From positions 2,048,501 through 2,112,500 of the forward strand of contig NC_134367.1 of NCBI RefSeq assembly GCF_035582795.1: 64,000 nucleotides of DNA. Direction: 5' to 3'. Both the position numbers and the translations under genes were made by a program. The DNA is from Mycteria americana (Eukaryota > Chordata > Aves > Ciconiiformes > Ciconiidae). Shown piece by piece: positions 50,510 to 63,379 of this stretch. The notes under the pieces were generated by a model. That model did no database searches. It was not told the DNA's origin and saw only the letters and a program-made list of their open reading frames with translations. Position 1 is the stretch's first letter. Each line of letters opens with the position of its first letter.

Positions 50510-51445
50510 GCGGGGTCTATACGCTCACCTGCCTTCCTATACGCTCCTCTGCCTTCCTACACACTCATCCGCCTTCCTAAACACTCACCTGTCTTCCTGT
50601 ATGCTCATCTGTCTTTCTATACACGCACCTGCCTCCCTATACATTCATCCACCTTCCTACACACTCACCTACCTTTCCATATGCTCACCTGCCTTTCTAT
50701 ATGCTCCTCTGCCTTCCTAGACATTCACCTGACCTCCTATACACTCACCTGCCTTCCTATACACTCATCCACCTTCCTATATACTCACCTGCCTTCCTAT
50801 ACACTCACCTGCCTTCCTATATGCCCACCCACCTTCCTATACACTCACCTGCCTTCCTATATGCCCATCCACCTTCCTATACACTCATCTGCCTTCCTAT
50901 ACACTCATCTGCCTTCCTATACACTCATCCACCTTCCTATATACTCACTTGCGTTCCTATGTACTCATCTGCCTTCCTATATGCTCACCTGCTTTCATAC
51001 ACACTCATCTGCCTTCCTATACGCTCACCTGCCTTCCTGTATGCCCATCCACTTTCCTATACACTCACCTGCCTTCCTATATGCCCACCTGCCTTCCTAC
51101 ACACTCACCTCCCTTCCCATATGTTCAACTGCTTTTCTATATGCTCATCTGCCTTCCTATACACTCATCCACCTTCCTATATGCTCATTTGCCTTCCTAT
51201 ATACTCACCTGCCTTTCTATATGCCCACCTGCCTTCCTACAAACTCATCTGCCTTCCTATATGTTCGCCTGCCTTCCTATATGCCCATCCACCTTCCTAT
51301 ACACTCACCTGCCTTCCTACACATTCACCTGCCTTCCTATATGCCCGCCTGCTTTCCTACACACTCACCTGCCTTCCTATACACTCCTCCGCCTTCCTAC
51401 ACACTCACCTGCCTCCCTATACAGTCCTCTGCCTTCCTAGCCATA
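50510..51445. repeat. Minisatellite, 20-bp pyrimidine-rich unit
   Basis: About 46 copies of ACACTCACCTGCCTTCCTAT with variants (ATGCCCATCCACC, ATGCTCATCTGCC). The period is exactly 20 bp for most of its length. It has no stop in any plus frame, so the repetitive FLYTHLPSYTLTCLP-type translations are artefacts. Each unit contains TCACCTGCC, whose complement GGCAGGTGA looks like a splice donor, so a minus-strand transcript would meet dozens of donor-like sites. Confidence 0.96.
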
Positions 51446-54400
51446 GGTGCTGTTGGTAGCATCCCCCTGAGCTGCGGCGGCGGCTCCGTGGGCAAGCAGC
51501 GGGGCGGGTGTGTGGCCGTGTACCACTCCACACCGGCTGCAACCCTATATAGAAACATAAAAAATTAAGATTAAAGGAAAAAATAGTGTCTTTCCCCAGC
51601 AGGTTTCTCCCGACGGCTTTGCCGTCACCTGCAGCACCCGCCCTGCTCCTCCGCCGCGGGGACCAAGGTCCCGAGCTGCATCCCGGCACCGCCAGGAAGG
51701 AGAGAGGTGACAGTTCGCTGTCCCGTGAGGAGTGCGGGAGGGCTGGAATTGCTTGAAATGCCCCTAAAGGAGATGAGGTTGGTGCTGCTGCTGGAAATCC
51801 GTGGGAAACACCATTTTAATAAGCAGCAAAAAACCCAACGGGCGACCGAGGGGATGCGTCAAGGCCCCTGGCTGCTGCCTCAGCGCTGGGTCGGGTCTGA
51901 CTCCAAACCCCTCGCGCCTGCGTTGCTGCATGTAATTTTAGCAGCATGAGGGGAAAACACCAAATTTTTAGGAAGGTGACGCATGAGGATTTGAAAAGAC
52001 TGAAGACTTCCTTGGTTTGAGCCTGGTTTGGCCCAGCTACCTCAGGAGGGGTGTGTTGGCACGCTCCCTGTCCCTTACCCATGGGCTGATTTGCACTGGG
52101 ATGGAGATTTAACGCTAACGACATCTCTACGGGCGCTGTAAAAATAAGGGAGTGGGGTTAGAGCATTTGCAAGCTGGCCCGTCAATCGGAAAGGTAAATG
52201 TTTATGAAAGAGGATTCCCTTCATCCAGTTCTGCCAGAAGTATTTGGGTTTAGATTTAATATATCTAAAAGAGGTGTCTTTGCTTCTCTGGCCGTTGTTG
52301 GAGTTGTCCTTGAAGCACCAGAGAAGGGGGTGGTGATGTTCCTGGTCTGCAGTTGAACAGTGATGGGAGATAACTCCAGACTTTCCTTCTCCACTGGAAA
52401 AGGAGAAGGCCAACCTGTTCTCTCCAGCCAACCAAAGCATCTTTGACAAAAAAAAGGGTAAAAAATTAATCATTTAAGTGAAAAACAAGCAGAAGGAGCT
52501 CAAACCAACTCCCACATGCTTTCCTATCATATTTCTGTACCCCAAAATTCCCAGACTAGGGTGAAGTCACCTCCCATTCCACCTTCAGCGGCTGGAGCAT
52601 GTTGACGTGCGCTGCAAGATGCGTACAAGAGGATGGAGGTCAGAGAAGGTGGTGAGATGCTACAGGGGGTTGGTGACCTGCTGGCACATCCGGGACTCCG
52701 AGGGAAGACCCTGCAGATGCAAAAAGGCATTCACCTTCTGAAATATTCATAATATTTCACAAATATTGTGGCCAAGAGATGCATCGCAGTAGGACAGGCT
52801 GGTTGCAAAGAGAGGTGGCTCTGGCTGGTGGAGGAAAGCCCTGGGGAGGTCAGGAGGCCACTCTGAAACAGCAGCGTCCTGCTCATGGAGAGCAGGTCGC
52901 TGGAAAAACAAACAGACTCCAGGGTGACAGACAACCCGTAAGGCAGGTGTTAGGGATTTTCTTTATGTGCCGCTCAAAGGACCGGCCAGTTAATTATTAA
53001 TTTTCTCTTTTAAATGAAGCAGAGTGAAAGAAGGAGGGTTGGCTGGGTGAGAAGCTGGGGAATGTGGGGAAGGGCAGGTTGAGATCGACACGAGCAGGCC
53101 CAAGAAGAAATGTCTGTGATCCTAAAAACCTGCTCGGGGAGCAGTGCCAAGATCTCATCTGCTGTCAGCAAGCCCCAGGAGAGGACGAATCCTGCCCGTG
53201 CCGTGTGCGTCCAGCCAGAGGCCTCCAACGCCTCTCCCCGAGCTCAGATGGAAGATCTCTGTCGGGTGCTCCCAGCCCTGGGACCTTTTGGAAGGGAGGA
53301 GATCCAGGACAGGACAAGCCTTTGCTGACATCCCCCATGAAGGGTCTTCCAGCCTTCAGCAACCTGCAGGTCGGTAACTTAGCAAGCCAGAAGTGACAGC
53401 TTTGTATTTAAGAGCCCTTGGTGGACTTCTCTTCCATCTGTCTGTCCCACGAGTTTCTGGAGCCACGTGAACCTTTAGCACCCGGAGCATCCTGCGGCAA
53501 GGAGTCTCGCAGCTCTGCAGGGGACTGAGATGAAAGGCTCTGCATGGGTTTGGACTTGTTGCAACCCAGTTTCACTCATTGTCCCATCTAGTAAAGGAAA
53601 ATTCACGGTCTCCGAGCCACTCACCATCTTACAGGCCTCTCTCACACTCCTCCTTGGTCTCCTTCCTTGTCACCAGCGACATCGTCTGTGCGGACCACTG
53701 TTTCCCCCTTATATCAGAGCTGATCCAGCTTTTTCTTGTACAGGAGTTCCTCCACACCTCTCATCATCTTCATCGCATTCTCCAAACAAGACAATTTTCC
53801 CCCAAACTGCCATGCTGTGCTGCCCACTGAGATGCAGTGGAGAAGCTCCAGCTTGCGCCCAGTGGTCTGACCCACGGTGAAGAGCCAGGCTCCTTAGCGT
53901 GAGTGCCCTGGCTTTTTTCCTAGGAGCTCCATATCTGACCAGCTTGGATCCACTCAGTTTCCAAAATAAACCAAGCTCAGACGCAAGACAGAGCCTGTGC
54001 CTGGTGCACTTGACCGAGGACTTTGTATAGACCTGGAGATTGCTGAAACCATGTGGACTACAAGGCGAGAGCAGTGCTGGGAGTGAAAGCAAAGAGTTAA
54101 AAATGAGTAAGGCAAAGGAAAGGGGCGGGGGGGGGGGGGAGCAAACAGGCCAGAGTTTTAAAAAAAAAGTAGAAGGCGGCAAAGAGCAGAAAAGGAAACC
54201 TTGTGAACGTTTCTTCCCCTCTTGGCTTCTCCTCGCTCAGATGGCGAAGGGAAGGGGAGGCTGGAGCTCGTGGGTCTGCTCCCGCAGCCGGGCTTGTCTC
54301 CCAGAGAAGTCCCTGCGACTCCAGCACCAAGCAAACCTCTTCCCTGGCAAGAGCAAGAGAGGGGCTGTGAGCTCTTTAATACATCCGCATGTTTCCTGAA

Positions 54401-57400
54401 CACCCTTAAGAGGCGTAAGCACTGCAAAAAAGCTGGTTATCACTGGCTTTCAACATTTCCACGAAAGCCAGGAGCTGCGGCGAGCAGCTAAAAGCACCAT
54501 TTCCTCCGGCGAAACACGACTAGGGCACTTACACCGCCTGGCAGCCCATGATTTGGAAATGCAGGTTTTGGGACGAGCTTTTTAATGCAAGAGAAGGCTC
54601 TGCTTCCCCGTGGGTGTCCCAGCAGCCGCTGGAGCAGGAGCTGGGAGCCAAGCCGCTTTGCTCCCTTCCCCCTTCCCGGCTCCATCGGCAGCTTGTTGAG
54701 ACGAGCCGGCGCTTGGCTGCCGCACGCTTGGCAGTGAGGGAGCGGGGAGCCGTGCCCGGGTTTGGCTGGGCGAGTTCCCCGCGTCGCGCACGGCAGATTT
54801 GGGATCACATACTCTAAACATGTTGTCCACTTGTAACGTGGGGAACGTGGAAGTGCCGGGGTGGTGCAGGCACACCGATACAGAGTGCAGGCACAGCCAA
54901 CAGCCGGCGCCTGGAGGATGAAGGATAACCGGGCACAGTCCCATTATCACATCAGAAAATAATTATATGGTTACAGAAAATGAAGGAAAGCGAAGGGGGA
55001 GCCCAGGGGTCCCTGGAAGATTTTTAAGGTGATTGCTCCCCAAATGAGCTTTTGCCAATGGGGCTCGGTCGGTGACCTACAAGAGAAGAGCCCCCTGGCC
55101 AGAGCAGGTGCTGGCTTTGGGGGTTTTGCTTTTACGTGGCCCATCCGGTGCCCGTCAAATGCTGTTTTTTCAGACTATCAGGGAGCACTCGCATCACATT
55201 TCCAAACGGTTTCCTATTTGCATTAGAATAAGAAAGCAATTTTTTAACGTGCGAGTGGGGTGTCTCCGTGGGCCTTAGTCACACGGTGCCTGAAAAAAGC
55301 ACCCTGACATCGATTTTTCAGCTAACAGTGATGCATCATGCAAAAAAAGATCATTTTGTCCCATTTTTTTAACCCCCTAAGAGTTTGTTTCATCAAGTAG
55401 GGGCTGAGAGCCAACAGCTGGAAGCAAGAGAGAGGCAGTGGAGGCAATCAGGAGATTTGCAAGCCGGCCAAGGGCTCTCCAAACCTCTGCCAGCACCCGC
55501 CTCTCCTCCTTCCACAGCCCCCTCCGAAAAGCAGGGGGAGAAGAGGAGCAGGCCTGGGGCGCCGGCGGCGCTGTTCGGAGTCCACGGCGAGCACGGGCTT
55601 CCTTACCGATGTTTACATCGTTCTTTCCTGTTTCCTTTTTTGTATTATAATTGGAAATCCCGAGCGCGGCCCGGCTGCCGTTGAGCACTCCTCGCAGCCG
55701 CACCACGAAGCATAAACAGCAGGGGAGCCCTTTATTGCACTATATATGGACAAGGAGCTGAACTCTCTTTTTAATTTTGAAACAAAACCCGAAAAAAAAG
55801 CACACGCTTTCTTTTTAAAACGTGCTTACTCCTTGCAGTTTGTTTCATCTGAGATAGCTCCACAGAAAAGCATTCCCTACAAACAAAAAGCAGAAGTGCA
55901 GCAGAGAGCGAGCGTCCAGGGCACCGGTTTCTGCTTTTTGCATGCAATGTTGCAGGCTGATTTGTTTATAACGTGGAAAAGAGCCCGGAGGGCGTTTGGA
56001 AGGAAGTAAAATTGCAAACGGCTGAATTGCATAACCAGGAATCACAGCCGCGTATCACCATCTCCCTTGCAACTTAGAAACGACACAGCAGCGGCCGAGA
56101 GCTGCAGGACGTGCGTAGGTCAGAGCTTCCTCCGTGGATGCTGATGTGACGAACCCCACCGCCTCCACAGAGCTTTCCTGGGTCCCCCTGCTCGTGCGAG
56201 ACGCTGCGGATAACTGTGTTGCAGAACGCTTTCCCAACGTCACGTTTTGCTTTGCCGTACGCAGCTCTGCGGATAATCTTTTCAAGCACCTCCCAATGTC
56301 CTGCTCAGCGTCCGGTATGCTTCCGCATGGGAGAACTGGCAAAATCGCATTAAAAGGGCGTTAGGATCAGACCACCAGCTTTCGCGTCAGTGACTGGAAC
56401 AAGCACATTGCAATAACCAGCTCGCTGAAAAAAATATTATAAAAAAAGCTGGGATTCTTTCCCCCAAAACAATAAACACATAAATTATTCTTTGTGGGTA
56501 CCTACTTCCCTTCTCCCCAGACCAGCCCCTGACCACACAACGTTTACCACGGCAGCTCTGGATCAGACGAGGGGTCGTAGTTGCTTGTAAATCTGGGAGG
56601 CTTTTCCCCCTCCAGCTTGTTGAGAGCATCAAGCCTGGGAAGGTCATGTAATCTGCTCCCAACCAGAGGCTGCGCAGAGGCACACACTCCAGCCCACCGA
56701 CCTCCTGCTCACCACGGCGTGCAAGAACTTCATCTCCTCCCGACAGCCCAATTCAAGCTTTTCCTATACGTTGGAAGAAATTATGCTCTGCAAAACAGAG
56801 ACAAGCAAGGCAGGTGCCCTGAATCATGGCAGTTGGCTGCTTGCAGGAGACAATGCTCGGCCACGGCTTCCTCTCGCCGTTCTCAGCTTGCCAGAAGTAG
56901 CCATGGGGGAGAGGAACCATTTTGCATGGTTGCCACGAAAGCCCTCCTACCCAGTGAGACATGGTTTTGGAAGCCTTGCTTCAAGAAGGTAATTAATTGC
57001 TCGCAGCACGTGAAGCAAGCAGAAAGTCCCGTTGAGACGTGATTAACTTCAAATCAATGGAATCGCTCACGCCGTTAGCACAGTCCTCAGCATAATTTTG
57101 CTGTGGGTCAACTTGCACGCCTCCAAATAACTCCCAGGCATGGGTGAGGAGTTAGCATGGGCTGTGGATGATTTCCTGGAGGCAGATGGGATAAAGCGAC
57201 TCTCCTCTGGGAGCTCAGAGACTTCAGTAGTGGGGATGTGGCCAGAATTTGTCAGTGGTCCTCCTCAAGGCCTTAGTGCTGTTGAATTCACTAATATCAT
57301 TGTTGCCATTGAGGTCAAAATTGGGAAAAATTAGGGAAACTCTCCCAAATCCAGTTGGCTTTTGTCAAGGCCAGGATTTTAGGCAACTATTCTCCGCATG

Positions 57401-58789
57401 TGCACCAATACAGCAGGCATTCAGGTGTTGCATGAGAACAAGGGGTTGAAGGCAATCATTTTAGATGATGTAGCCTCCATTTTAGATGGACACCACATCC
57501 CACAGAAGAGGCTCCTCACTTCTGACGGCCAACGTTAACAGTGCTGACAAGCTCTAAGGTCCTGTGGGATGAAAAACCCCAGAAACGGGGGTAGAAGTCT
57601 GATTTCCCAACCGGATGGCCCTGACAAGATGCGACTTTGAGGAGTGACTGCACCTTGAGTCTGGGAGGGCTTTTAGCTCTTCTTCTGCTGGTCTCAGCTG
57701 TCCACGCTCAGTTTGGGAAGGAGGGAGATGAGCAATGACGGGTCGGTTGACTTGCGTAAGTCAGCGCAATTGCAGCCAACAGGAAGACGAGCTTCTGTGT
57801 CTCAGGAAACCCAAAGGGCAGCATCCAAACTCACGGAGGATGCTTTTTAGGAAATTTTCATACTTTCCTTCAACAGCACGGTTGATAAAAATTTACTTAA
57901 TTTTGCCCTCTCCTCCCCACATTTCTTCCTCAAATGTCTTGATCCCATGAGCTGAGGATTTTAACAGCATCGTGCTCCAAAGACTGCAAGAATTAGCAAC
58001 TTTAAGATTGAGACCTGGATTTTCCCAGTCTGGAGTTGCTCAGATCACAGTACGTGTTGGTCCTTTGTAACCGCAACGACATGTAGGAAAATCCAGTAAA
58101 ACCCCTCCAGTTTATTTGGTTAATTTGGTATCGGTGGCTTGGCTCTGATTCATCTCCTATCAAAACAAAATGAATTACATTAATAGATTCAAAATGTCAG
58201 TTAAGCAGTTTATCCTAAGCTCGTGTATTCAGAAATGAATAATCTCTTGAGGTCGAGGGACAGAGGCCAAAGTGAAATGCCAGGCAGAGCAGTGGGTGGG
58301 TAAACCCAAGGCAAACTTATTCAACTGCTCAGCGTTGTTGGACCCAAAGTAACGTTTAATATTAATTGAAATTAAAGCTGTGAGTAATGGTCATCCTGTG
58401 GACATGGGGTTTTTATGTACGGCATTTTTTTTTCCATTGTGTTTTTTTCCCCCTGTTTTAAAATGTTGCACAATTAATTAAAATATTGGGTGTGTTGCTC
58501 ACATTGCATACATAGCAATACTGGGAACACTACAAAGATGAAGAGTCAAAAAACCCCACCAAAACAGAAATAGGCATATCTTAGTTCTACTTATGTAAAA
58601 CAGGCTAAACCATCACAAAATATTTTTAATTGGGATTTTTCACTTACAGGTTCACGGAGATTCACCAAGATTCCCCGACAAATTCTGACAGACCAAGTTT
58701 TTTGAGGGATAGGGAAGGAAGCCTCTCTTGTAGATAACTGGTTAAAAATTTTTGAGAAACCAAGGGTAGGAATAAACAGTTTCATGTCC
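51446..58789. other. Non-coding DNA
   Basis: No exon is recognised on either strand. Includes a G-run near 54,127-54,139 and ordinary mixed-composition sequence. Open frames such as 53,064-53,396, 54,226-54,491 and 56,581-57,042 have no recognisable domain. Exons of a minus-strand gene driven from the 61-kb CpG island could be hidden here, but I see none I can defend. Confidence 0.45.
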
Positions 58790-59690
58790 ATTCCCCAAGG
58801 CAAGAGGATAACAGATGGGATCCCTCACGGATCTGGACCAGGCGATCTGTTCTGCAACACGTCATTACAAAATCTGACCAGAGAAAGAGTAGTGAGGTGA
58901 CAACGTTTACAGGCAACATTATCCCAAACAGCCGTGCCTGAAACCAGGGAAAGATCTCACAGCACGATGCGATGAGGAGATACAATGGCAGATGTGATTT
59001 AACCTCAATAAGAAACACATCTTGGAAAAATTATGCTAATCATACGTATACAGTCACGGGCTCTAAATCAGCTATTACCTCTCAGGAAAGAAGAGATTTG
59101 GGGGTGATTGTTGATAGTTGTCCGAGAAGATCAGCTTAATGCTCAGCAGTAGTCAAATCAAACGTTGGCAGCTGTTAGGAAAGAAATAGAAACCAAAATA
59201 GTACAGCATATATGGTACATCATTATGCTGGTGTATGAAGTACCACATTTTAATGACTGATGCCGATCCGGTCACTCCATCTCCGAAAGCATACGTAAAA
59301 CTACTAAAGTTACAGTGAAGGGTTATCATGGTTAATCAGAGGGACTGCGTAAGGCAAGACCAAAAGTCTGCGAAGGACGGAGGACGTGACTGGTGGGGCA
59401 GGGAGGGAGAACCTGATAAAGCTCCTGAGTCACGAATACTGCAGGGATGACGAAGGAATAATTAGGCAGTAAGCACCTAAGACAAAAGCTGGGGACACCG
59501 AAGAGATTCCCATGCAAACAAAAGCAAGGAAGTTTTTCACGTAAGGCATCGACCCCGGTGAAGCTGCGGGGGCAGGATGTGGCGGAGACCAAGCGAATTA
59601 AAAGGGTTCAAAAAGGGACTAAAGAAATTAATGGATTAGAGGTGCATTAGTGCTATTAAACATGATAGGCGGATGCTCTCTAGATTAAAA
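58790..59690 (+). mobile_element. Ancient, decayed CR1/L3-type LINE
   Basis: The plus strand follows the CR1 reverse transcriptase region and tail in order: GTGACAACGTTTACAGGCAA, TGGCAGATGTGATTTAACCT, GAAGAGATTTGGGGGTGATT, GTTGATAGTTGTCCGAGAAG, and later GTTCAAAAAGGGACTAAAG. Stops and indels are frequent, and similarity is only in phrases. It belongs to an older family than the other copies in the window and retains about 900 bp. Confidence 0.7.
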
Positions 59691-60590
59691 GTGGACTATT
59701 AACCACAGAAAAGCTTTCTACCCTACGTGAAACGATCTCAGTGCAAGATTTCCAAGGCTGCTCCCGCAACACGTGCGCTCATCATCGGTGCTACCACGCT
59801 TGCTCACAATCTTAGCAGCGATGCCACAGGGTGTCAACTCCAAATCCAGCCACGGATCTTCTCGTTGGGGGGTCAGGTACACCAACGTATCGATGAGCTT
59901 TACGCACCAGTATCGATCACGTTACATTTTATTGGTATACAAAGGAATTAGCTGTGCAGGATCTGGGATATTTAAGCAGTGGATCATGCACACATACTGC
60001 TTTCACTATATTATTAAACACTCTATGTAATACTGCACCTATACCAAGTCTTTAAATCTGGACTATATACAGACACCATTAGTACTTATTCTCCTCAGAT
60101 TTAGCCCGTTTAGCTTACTTTCAGCTAAGATTTCATCTGACATCAGCCCCAAACTCTAACAATAAAGGTAGAATTAGTGCAATGAGAATCAGTAAAGCTG
60201 GGAAGGAGAGAGGTCAAATAATGTCCTAAGGTGAGACTTTTCCATGGTCTTGGAAGAATTTTGCAAGATTTAGGATAGATGGTTGATCGGTGCAATTATT
60301 TATTCACTCTTATGCCCTTACGGCATTTTTTTTAATGGGCTGTAAAGCATTTTTTATAACACAGGGGTGAAGAAATGTCTCTGGCAGCAGGAAGCGTCTC
60401 TGCACGATGCTGTGGCCGCACTGCGCACCTGGGCTGGGTATTCAGCCTAGACAGGACAGGGCTTACTTGCGATGCAGACTAGTGCCTGCCGCTCGCCACC
60501 TCTGCTTGTTGCACTGAAAACAACAAAGTGAAAAGACAAGATCATTTTCCCTACACTTTAACCGAACTTTTCCCTCTTTTAATAAAAGAA
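59691..60590. other. Non-coding AT-rich DNA left of the second CpG island
   Basis: No exon or element recognised with confidence. If the 61-kb island drives a minus-strand gene, this is the start of its first intron. Confidence 0.45.
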
Positions 60591-60597
60591 AACTCAC

Positions 60598-61150
60598 TGT
60601 GGTCCCCACACGCCAACCCGAGGCCGAGCCACCACCTTTATTCCCCGTTTCCCAGGCTGTTCCCCGCGGAGGGGCACGCCCCTCCGTGCCTGGGCTGTGG
60701 CAACGCCGGGACTGAAGGCAGAGCTTCCCCCTCCCTCAGAGGGAGCTCACCCCCCTCCAACAGAGAGGGGAAGGCGGGAGAGGGGCACGCCGGGCCCTCA
60801 CGGCTCCTCAGGAACGCCGGCCGCTCGCCGTGGCCCCCACGGGAGCCGCTCCCCGGCACGGAGGCTGCGCTGACGCCCGGCGCTCGACGAGGCCTAAACG
60901 GGGCCTCCGCCACGCCCACCCCGCCGTCCCCGTCCCACAGCTGAGGCGCTAGCCTGGGCGACGGAGGGAGGGAGGGAGGGTCGCCGGCGCCGAGCCACAA
61001 CCCGCACCGGCTGCCGGGAAGGGGGCCAGCTCCTGGCACACCCCCCACGGGACGGGGGTCGGGCGCCGGGGCCGCCGGCCGAGGGGAAGCGGGAGGCGGA
61101 GGCGCTGCCCGCCCGCCCGCCGCAGCCGCTCCAAGCTGGCGCCGCGCTCG
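60598..61150 (-). other. Candidate first exon of a minus-strand gene
   Basis: The minus strand reads GGGGACCACA|GTGAGTTTTC at the left edge of the CpG island, a good 5' splice site with last exon base 60,598. The start is set only by the position of the inverted CCAAT boxes at 61,207-61,274. Another donor-like site, GGGG|GTGAGC, lies inside near 60,740. Identity and coding status are unknown. Confidence 0.3.
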
Positions 61151-61560
61151 GCCGCAGCGCCGCTAGGGGCACCGCGGGGGCGGGGCTTCCCCGGCGACCC
61201 GTCCGTATTGGCCGCCGCGCGGCGCCGCCTCCCGTCATTGGTCCCTTCCGTCTCGCCTGCCGCCCGCCGATTGGCGGCGCTCCCTGCCCCCCCCGCCCCC
61301 TCTTCCCCCGGCTCGCGGACGGGGGCGCGAACGTGCCGGGCGGGCTGTTCCCTGGCCGGGGGGCGCGCGCGGCCGCCACGTGGGGAACTGCACGTAGTCA
61401 GGGCGGGCGGGGGAGCGGGGAGGGCACGCGCCGTTCCCGCCAGCGCCGGTGGGCGGGAGGGGGGGAACGCGCGTGGGAGACGTCAGTGGGCGGGAGGGGG
61501 AGAGGGAGAGGAGAGGGACAGGGACAGGGGCAGGGACAGGGGCAGGGAGGTGTAAGGGGG
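60610..61560. promoter_or_regulatory. CpG island promoter with three inverted CCAAT boxes
   Basis: About 950 bp, very GC-rich and CpG-rich. ATTGG (CCAAT on the minus strand) occurs at 61,207-61,211, 61,237-61,241 and 61,270-61,274, a spacing of 30 and 33 bp typical of NF-Y arrays. CACGTG lies at 61,377-61,382, GACGTCA at 61,479-61,485, and several GGGCGGG Sp1-type boxes are present. NF-Y can act in both orientations; minus-strand transcription is inferred mainly from the donor at 60,598. Confidence 0.7.
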
Positions 61561-62300
61561 GGGGGGGGACAGTCGTGAGGGGTAAGGGGCGGCCATGGGG
61601 AGTGAGGGACAGCCGTGAGGGACGATCATGAGGGGCGGCTATGGGATGTGAGGGGCGGCCATGAGGGGAGATGATGAGGGGAGATGAGAGGTGGCCATGA
61701 GGGTTGAGGGACAGTGGCCATGAGTGGAGATGAGGAGGGGCCATGAGGGTTGAGGGACAGTGGCCATGAGTGGAGATGAGGAGGGGCCATGAGGGTTAAG
61801 GGACGGTGGCCATGAGTGGAGATGAGGAGTGGCCATGAGGGTTAAGGGACGGTGGCCATGAGTGGAGATGAAGAGTGGCCATGAGGGTTGAGGGATGGTG
61901 GCCCTGAGTGGACATGAGAGGTGGCCATGAGTGGAGATGAGGAGTGGCCATGAGGGTTAAGGGACGGTGGCCATGAGTGGAGATGAGGAGTGGTCACGAG
62001 GGTTGAGGGACGGTGGCCCTGAGTGGACATGAGGGGTGGCCACTATGTGGTGTGAGGGGCCACTGTGGGGGGGAGATGAGTGGCGGCCATGACTGGAGAT
62101 GAGGGGTGGCCATGAGGGTTGAGGGACGGTGGCCATGAGTGGAGGAGGGGTGGCCATGAGGGGAGGTGAAGGGTGGCCGTGAGGGTTGGCCATGGGAACA
62201 TGAGGGGCAGCCACGTGGAGAGATGAAGGAACGTGAGGGGCCACCTTGAGGGGAGATGAGGGGCGGCTGTGGGGTGTGAGGGGTGGCCATGGAGAGATGA
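61561..62300. repeat. Minisatellite, 46-bp unit
   Basis: Units of 46 bp built from GGCCATGAGGGTTGAGGGAC and TGGCCATGAGTGGAGATGAG repeat regularly from about 61,690 to 62,030 and less regularly to about 62,300. A G-run (61,556-61,568) and short GGACAGGG repeats precede it. It directly abuts the CpG island. On the minus strand it gives a PSWPLLISTHGH-type peptide shadow. Confidence 0.93.
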
Positions 62301-63370
62301 GGGGCACCCATGGCTGCTTGTGAGACCAGGGGGGAGCGACTGGCGTCGTCCCCCTCTGAGGAGCAGGGCTGAGGTGCCTCCAACACCACCCATCAGCTCC
62401 TTCCCCCAGAGCAGCCAGTGCCCGCTGGCCATGGGGGCCCTGCCCATCGCCAGCCCCGCTCCTCTCCCCCGGCTTTTGCCTCGTGACCCCCAGACCCGGA
62501 GCGGTGGCGGGCCTCGGCACGGGGCCAAGCATCGCTGGGCTGACCGGCTGCCGAGGGAGGCCTCCACCAGCACTGATGGGGTGTGCGGTGCCCTCCCGGC
62601 CCCTGTCCCGGCTGCTTTGCAATGCCTCCGCTCGCGTGTTGCAGCAGCACATCTCCACAGAGCAAGCTGCCTCCTAATGTGGGTGAGATTGCCGGGCGTG
62701 AGATCGCCGGGCGAGGGCTTTCGTAGGCACCTGCCCTCATCTGCATATGTAATAACTCACTTTTCATCTTAACAGGTATTGAGGTGACTTAGAAATCCAA
62801 GTCGAGGAGCTTGGGAGGAAATTTAGGAGCATTGCTGGAAGTAGAAGATTTTGGCTTCTGTTTGGGTGCTTTGGAGAAGGTACCTTATTTTTACTGGACA
62901 AAAAAAATACATATATATATATATATGTTGTTGAGAAATACTAGAGTCCTCATACAGACAAGGCAGGTTTTGTTTTTTATATGACGAGTGGATGATAACC
63001 CCTTCCTGTCCCAACAGTTTACCTTGGACAACCTGAGTAAAATCCCAGCTGCGTTCTGTATATTAGTTGGTGGTAAAAATACACATTTTTTTTTTATGCT
63101 GGCCATAGGCCCAGCGTTTCTCCGCTACCTGACACACATTAAAACAAATCGCCTTGCCTGTACCGAGGTTTTAAAGGCGATGACCGCTGCGTTTGTACAT
63201 CAACTTTGCCATAACGTGCTATAAAGGGACAAGCGGCAATTTTTGTCACAGAGAACCCAGAAGCTGAGGCTTTGAGGGGGGAAGTTCAGTGCCTGAAACT
63301 GAAAAAAACCCCAAAGGGAGCATCGCTGGTGTTAATTTAATTCTCCCTTATTGCTAAACAGGCTCGGTGA
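62301..63370. other. Non-coding DNA between two promoters
   Basis: No exon recognised. It includes a short (TA)n at about 62,909-62,927. It separates the minus-strand promoter at 61 kb from the plus-strand promoter at the right end. Confidence 0.45.
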
Positions 63371-63379
63371 GAGCGGTGA

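Noticed and set aside
50468-51568. 366-residue frame with YTLTCLPIHS-type repeats
   Set aside because: Translation of the 20-bp minisatellite; all three plus frames are open over the same bases.
61235-62658. Minus-strand frames up to 233 residues with HGHPSSPLMA repeats
   Set aside because: Translation of the 46-bp minisatellite and flanking GC-rich DNA.
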